Assembly (NCBI GenBank): GCA_937974415.1
Contig: CALJXB010000397.1
Location: 1-23,371 of the forward strand
Direction: 5' to 3'
Source of the DNA: an uncultured Kiloniellales bacterium
Lineage (GTDB): Bacteria > Pseudomonadota > Alphaproteobacteria > Kiloniellales > JAKSDN01
DNA length: 23,371 bases
The translations under genes and the position numbers were made by a program. The notes beneath the pieces are model-generated. The model was not told the origin of the DNA, did no database searches, and saw only the letters and a program-made list of their open reading frames with translations. Within the stretch, counting starts at the first letter, position 1, and each line of letters starts with the position of its first letter. Shown here one piece after another: positions 20,280-23,371 of this stretch.

Positions 20280-21569
20280 ATGCTGGATTCTTACTTCAAG
20301 CTGAGCGAACACGGCACCACGGTGCAGCGTGAGGTCCTGGCGGGTTTCACGACTTTCCTCACCATGGCCTACATCACCTTCATCAATCCGGCGATCCTGG
20401 CGGACGCCGGCATGGACTTCAACGCCGTCTTCGTCGCCACCTGTCTCGCGGCGGCCGTCGGCACTCTGATCATGGGGCTCTACGCCAACTACCCCATCGC
20501 GCTGGCCCCGGGCATGGGCCTCAACGCCTTCTTCACCTACGGCGTGGTGCTGGGCATGGGCCATGCCTGGCAGACGGCCCTGGGCGCGGTCTTCCTCTCC
20601 GGCGTGATCTTCGTGATCCTGAGCGTGCTGCCGATCCGCGAGTGGCTGATCAATGCGATCCCGCGCACCCTCAAAATGGCGATCTCGGCCGGCATCGGCC
20701 TGTTCCTCGGGATCATCGCCCTCAAGAACGCCGGGATCGTGGTCGACCACCCGGCGACCCTGGTGACCCTGGGCGACATGACCGCGTGGCCGGCGATCTT
20801 GGCCATCCTCGGCTTCGTCGTCATCGTCGCCCTCTCGCGCCGCGGCGTGATCGGCGCCGTCATCATCGGCATCCTTCTGGTCACCGCGCTCGGGGTCGCG
20901 CTCGGCATCAGCGAGTGGAAGGGCCTGGCCTCGGTGCCGCCGGACCCCTCGCCCACCTTCTTCGCCCTGGACATCGGCGGCGCCCTCGAGGTGAGCCTGA
21001 TCGCCGTGATCTTCACCTTCCTCTTCGTCGACCTCTTCGACACCGCGGGAACCCTGGTGGGCGTGGCCCACCGGGCCGGGCTGCTGGACGAGGACGGCAA
21101 GCTGCCGCGCCTGCGCAAGGCGCTCCTGGCGGACAGCACGGCAACCGTGGCGGGGGCCGCCTTCGGCACTTCGAGCACCACCAGCTATATCGAGAGCGCG
21201 GCGGGCGTCAATGCGGGCGGCCGCACCGGACTCACCGCCGTTGTGGTGGCGATCCTGTTCCTGCTCTGCCTGTTCTTCGCGCCCCTGGCCCAGACGGTGC
21301 CGGCCTATGCGACGGCGCCGGCGCTGCTCTACGTCGCCTGCCTCATGACCCGCGGCCTGACCGAGATCGATTGGGAGGACCCGACGGATTACGCACCCGC
21401 GGTGGTCACCGCCATCGCCATGCCGCTCACCTTCTCGATCGCCGACGGCATCGGCCTCGGCTTCATCTGCTACGCGCTGATGAAGCTGACCGGCGGCAAG
21501 GCCTCCGAGTGCCCGCCCGCGGTGATCGTGATCGCCGCCCTCTTCGCCCTCAAGTTCGCGTTTCTATGA
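20280..21569 (+). CDS. Guanine/hypoxanthine-type permease (NCS2, AzgA/PbuG-like)
   Basis: This inner-membrane transporter probably imports a purine base (guanine, hypoxanthine or adenine) with protons or sodium. The 429-residue protein has about 12-14 hydrophobic helices. It carries family motifs of the AzgA branch: [10 protein letters not shown] near residues 23-32, [15 protein letters not shown] (about 76-90), [18 protein letters not shown] in the middle (substrate-binding region), and the [15 protein letters not shown] segment. I chose the ATG at 20280, with GAGGG and GGGG purines just upstream; the frame is open for 54 more codons, but these look like leader DNA. Its TGA begins a chain of ATGA overlaps leading to the RDD gene, so the two are likely one transcript. 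Exact substrate cannot be read from sequence. Confidence 0.92.
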   Translation: MLDSYFKLSEHGTTVQREVLAGFTTFLTMAYITFINPAILADAGMDFNAVFVATCLAAAVGTLIMGLYANYPIALAPGMGLNAFFTYGVVLGMGHAWQTALGAVFLSGVIFVILSVLPIREWLINAIPRTLKMAISAGIGLFLGIIALKNAGIVVDHPATLVTLGDMTAWPAILAILGFVVIVALSRRGVIGAVIIGILLVTALGVALGISEWKGLASVPPDPSPTFFALDIGGALEVSLIAVIFTFLFVDLFDTAGTLVGVAHRAGLLDEDGKLPRLRKALLADSTATVAGAAFGTSSTTSYIESAAGVNAGGRTGLTAVVVAILFLLCLFFAPLAQTVPAYATAPALLYVACLMTRGLTEIDWEDPTDYAPAVVTAIAMPLTFSIADGIGLGFICYALMKLTGGKASECPPAVIVIAALFALKFAFL

Positions 21570-21590
21570 CCGATCAATGACAAATCAATG
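21566..21590 (+). repeat. 11-bp tandem duplication forming a stop-start staircase
   Basis: ATGACCGATCA (21566-21576) and ATGACAAATCA (21577-21587) are followed by ATGAC of the next gene. The permease TGA overlaps an ATG (as ATGA) that opens the 4-codon frame M-T-D-Q-stop. That TGA overlaps the ATG of M-T-N-Q-stop, whose TGA in turn overlaps the ATG of the RDD gene. Confidence 0.8.
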
Positions 21591-22250
21591 ACGGGGGGAG
21601 CGAAGGCGAGCTACAGCAAGTACCCGGTCGTCGGCGACGCCAGCGTCGTCCGCCGCGCCTTCGCCCTCTTCATCGACGCGCTCTTCCTGTTCCTCGCCTA
21701 CATGATGATCGCGATCCCCGCCTGGTCGCTGGCGCCGGGCTGGCTCGCCTATCCGGTCGACATCACCGAGACCCGGCTGCTCGGCGAGAAAGTCTACGCC
21801 GACGGGGCGGAAACCGTCACGGTCCAGGAGATCCAGGTCGACTACTTCAGCCTGAAACGACAGCTCGACAGCTGCCGCTTCGCAGTCACCACCCGGGAGG
21901 CGCCGGGCGCAATGTTCATTCGGACGACCACCGAGCGCGAAGCCCTGGAGCCCTGCGCCTACCTGGGGCGCTTCGACTTCGGCCTCTGGTTCGAGGTGCT
22001 GCTTCTCCTGTTCTATGCGCCGATCATGGAAGGCAGCCGCCTCCACGCCACGGTCGGCAAGCTGGCGCTCGCGCTCCAGGTGCAGCGCAAGGACGGCAGC
22101 GAGGTCGGCTTCGCCCGCGCCTTCCTGCGCAATGTGGCCGAGGCGCTCTGCATCCTCTCGCTCGGCCTGGGTTACCTGGCCGCGCTCTTCACCACCCGCC
22201 GCCAGGCGCTGCACGACCTGGTGGCGGGCACCGTGGTGGTGGAGCGGTAA
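21588..22250 (+). CDS. RDD-family membrane protein
   Basis: A 220-residue inner-membrane protein with an RDD domain. The RRAFALFIDALF segment (about 22-33) carries the first Arg and Asp at the start of helix 1. The later part has the typical HATVGKLALALQVQRKDG stretch, the ARAFLRN segment and the ending RRQALHDLVAGTVVVER. An extra extracytoplasmic loop of about 70 residues with two Cys lies between helices 2 and 3. RDD proteins are poorly understood; some are linked to ion or solute transport. There is no Shine-Dalgarno directly upstream; translation probably depends on coupling to the permease through the overlapping ATGA chain. No other in-frame start occurs near the N-terminus. Confidence 0.88.
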   Translation: MTGGAKASYSKYPVVGDASVVRRAFALFIDALFLFLAYMMIAIPAWSLAPGWLAYPVDITETRLLGEKVYADGAETVTVQEIQVDYFSLKRQLDSCRFAVTTREAPGAMFIRTTTEREALEPCAYLGRFDFGLWFEVLLLLFYAPIMEGSRLHATVGKLALALQVQRKDGSEVGFARAFLRNVAEALCILSLGLGYLAALFTTRRQALHDLVAGTVVVER

Positions 22251-22260
22251 TTCGGGACTT

Positions 22261-22280
22261 GGCTTGAGCGGCCTTAAGCC
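22261..22280. terminator. Bidirectional hairpin between the RDD and J-domain genes
   Basis: GGCTTGAG and CTTAAGCC form an 8-bp stem (one G-U pair on one strand) with a CGGC loop. It lies 10 bp past the RDD stop and overlaps the TAA of the J-domain gene on the other strand. No U-tract follows, but convergent genes and a tight stem support a shared terminator. Confidence 0.5.
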
Positions 22281-22756
22281 GGCGTGAAGGGCGAGACCCT
22301 GTCCTTGCCGTTGGCGCCCTGGCGGGCGTCCTTGATCCGACGATAGGCGTCGATGATGCGGACCAGGCGGGAATTCGCGATCTCGCTGAAATCGGACGGC
22401 AACCCCAAGCCCTGCAGCTTGTCGGGGTGATAGGCGCTGCACAGGCCGTGATAGGCCTCTTTGAGCTTTTCGTCGCTCGCCGCCGGCGTCACGCCGAGAA
22501 TATCGTAGGGGTCGAAAGCGTCCTCCTGGCCGGGCTCTTGGGCCAGCTGGGTGACCTTGGCGATCTTGGATTTGTGCAGATGAACGATCGGCCCGTCGCT
22601 CAGCTGAAAGGGCAGGAATTGGCGGGTGTCGTTGAGCAGGTCCGAGACCCGCTGCAAGGGCTTCACGAAGAGGCACCCAAGGAGGTCGGTTCCGTCCTCC
22701 AGTCGGACCGCTGCCTCGATCCTGATCTTGTCGATTTTATCGTCCGACTGAAACAT
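22274..22756 (-). CDS. Small J-domain protein with an N-terminal beta domain
   Basis: This 160-residue protein ends in a J-domain (about 82-144): DPYDILGV start, HPDK with the diagnostic HPD at 110-112, and the long LQGLGLPSDFSEIA segment that resembles the J-domain of DjlA-type proteins. It should stimulate a DnaK-type chaperone. Residues 1-72 form a separate small domain, IRIEAAVRLEDGTDLLGCLF followed by RVSDLLND and FLPF, a pattern I associate with small uncharacterised proteobacterial domains; I did not verify the family. No membrane segment or signal peptide is visible, so it is cytoplasmic. No Shine-Dalgarno lies upstream, and the promoter candidate would place transcription start at the ATG. 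Confidence 0.85.
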   Translation of the reverse strand: MFQSDDKIDKIRIEAAVRLEDGTDLLGCLFVKPLQRVSDLLNDTRQFLPFQLSDGPIVHLHKSKIAKVTQLAQEPGQEDAFDPYDILGVTPAASDEKLKEAYHGLCSAYHPDKLQGLGLPSDFSEIANSRLVRIIDAYRRIKDARQGANGKDRVSPFTPA

Positions 22757-22762
22757 TCCGAT

Positions 22763-22790
22763 AGTCTAAGTTTACAAGTATTGTTAACAA
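22763..22790 (-). promoter_or_regulatory. Candidate promoter of the J-domain gene, possibly leaderless
   Basis: TTGTTA (22790-22785) and TAGACT (22768-22763) are 16 nt apart. The -10 ends 6 nt before the ATG, so transcription would begin at or next to the start codon. Confidence 0.4.
22770..22788. promoter_or_regulatory. Operator-like palindrome in the J-domain promoter
   Basis: GTTTACAA-GTA-TTGTTAAC is an 8-3-8 inverted repeat with one mismatched pair. It covers the spacer and part of the -35, which is where a repressor would act. Regulator unknown. Confidence 0.35.
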
Positions 22791-22909
22791 GTCATAACAC
22801 TACGAAGTATAACACGATCCGGTCTTCCCCATGCGAATATTATTCTATGGTTGCCATTCATAATTAAGAACTCGCACCAGATGCCGGATCGGATCGGGCC
22901 GGATTGGCC

Positions 22910-23371
22910 TCAGGCCTCACTCAACTCCCGGCCCACCCGATGCACCGCGGACAGCAGAGCCTCGACATCGTCTTCGTCGGCGTCATGGTGGAGAATGCAG
23001 GCCCTGAGGCAGGTCTTGCCGGCGACCTCGGTCGCGGTGAGAAAGACCTCGCCGTCGACACAGAGGCGCTCGGCAAGCCCGCCGTTGAAGCGATCGATTT
23101 CGGCCTCGTCCTCCAGGCCCTGCGGCCGGTAACGGAAGCAGACGATCGCGAGAGAGAGCGGCGCCATCAGCTCCAGCTCCGGCGCCTGCTCTATCCTCTG
23201 GGCCAGGTCCCGGGCCAAGCGGTGTTCGCGCAGGATCTGCTCTTGGACCCCCGAACGGCCGAGGCACGCCACGGTGGCCCAGGTCTTGATCACCCGGTTG
23301 GCGTAGGTGAGAGGAAACATGTACTCGTAGGCATAGGGGACACCGCCCGGGTTCTCGCCCTGCAGGTAGGC
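22910..23371 (-). CDS. PLP-dependent decarboxylase, C-terminal part (cut by window)
   Basis: Only the last 153 residues are inside the window; the frame is open to the right edge, so the gene starts beyond it. The segment resembles the C-terminal portion of group II pyridoxal-phosphate decarboxylases (aromatic amino acid or related). It has an NRVIKTWATVACLGRSG stretch, equivalent to the Arg...Lys-x-Trp segment after the active site. A helix EQILREHRLARDLAQRI follows, then a small C-terminal domain with LSLAIVCFRYRP and a LRACILHH segment. The catalytic lysine and cofactor-binding residues would be in the missing part, so substrate cannot be judged. It lies upstream of the J-domain gene on the same strand, separated by an AT-rich gap with a promoter candidate, so they are probably separate units. 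Confidence 0.85.
   Translation of the reverse strand, partial: AYLQGENPGGVPYAYEYMFPLTYANRVIKTWATVACLGRSGVQEQILREHRLARDLAQRIEQAPELELMAPLSLAIVCFRYRPQGLEDEAEIDRFNGGLAERLCVDGEVFLTATEVAGKTCLRACILHHDADEDDVEALLSAVHRVGRELSEA

Larger units (their letters stand above)
22757..22909. other. AT-rich intergenic island
   Basis: This 153-bp stretch between the decarboxylase and the J-domain gene is far richer in A and T than the rest of the window. It contains the J-domain promoter candidate, a TATACT hexamer near 22807-22812 (minus strand) without a good -35, and a GAATA/TATTC palindrome. No gene or RNA recognised. Confidence 0.6.

Noticed and set aside
22851..23132. 93-codon plus-strand open frame at the right end
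   Set aside because: Antisense to the decarboxylase and Ser/Arg-rich; no start context.

Overview
This window looks like a vertically inherited housekeeping stretch from a GC-rich alphaproteobacterium, probably of the Rhodospirillales/Kiloniellales kind. Three things point there. The gene order rpsB-tsf-pyrH-frr-uppS-cdsA-dxr-rseP-bamA-ompH-fabZ is a classic alphaproteobacterial block. The order proS-lolC-lolD-dnaE is another. The prolyl-tRNA synthetase is the short form (about 439 aa) without the inserted editing domain, as is usual in this class. I saw no phage, transposon, CRISPR array, tRNA or rRNA.

Layout: gltX (+) lies at the left edge and converges on fabZ. From about 19.9 kb leftward to 1.5 kb almost everything is on the minus strand. 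First comes proS-lolC-lolD-dnaE (translation, lipoprotein export, replication). A compact junction follows, with a terminator-like hairpin overlapping a promoter candidate and a structured leader ahead of rpsB. Next is rpsB-tsf (translation), then pyrH-frr-uppS-cdsA-dxr (UMP kinase, ribosome recycling, undecaprenyl-PP, CDP-diacylglycerol, isoprenoids), then rseP-bamA-ompH-fabZ (envelope proteolysis, outer-membrane protein assembly, fatty-acid dehydration). A 406-bp divergent region separates proS from a purine permease (NCS2/AzgA type), which is followed by an RDD membrane protein (+). Converging on that pair is a small J-domain protein (-). At the right edge is the C-terminal part of a PLP-dependent decarboxylase (-), cut by the window.

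The genes cooperate around growth-rate-linked translation and building the cell envelope. What is missing is notable: the lipid A genes lpxD, lpxA, lpxI and lpxB, which normally flank fabZ in this block, are not here. About 265 bp of non-coding, repeat-bearing DNA occupies the lpxD position, and gltX abuts fabZ on the other side.

A second theme is a set of short tandem duplications sitting at gene junctions: 13-bp units after ompH, at the dnaE stop and in the proS/permease gap; 11-bp units in the proS leader and at the permease/RDD junction. Inside coding DNA the units are multiples of three: 15 bp in dnaE and 24 bp in the rpsB tail. I found no convincing new multi-gene system. The best leads are the missing lpx genes, the reiterated Shine-Dalgarno array before proS, the stop-start staircase before the RDD gene, the 141-residue acidic tail on ribosomal protein S2 and the structured rpsB leader.
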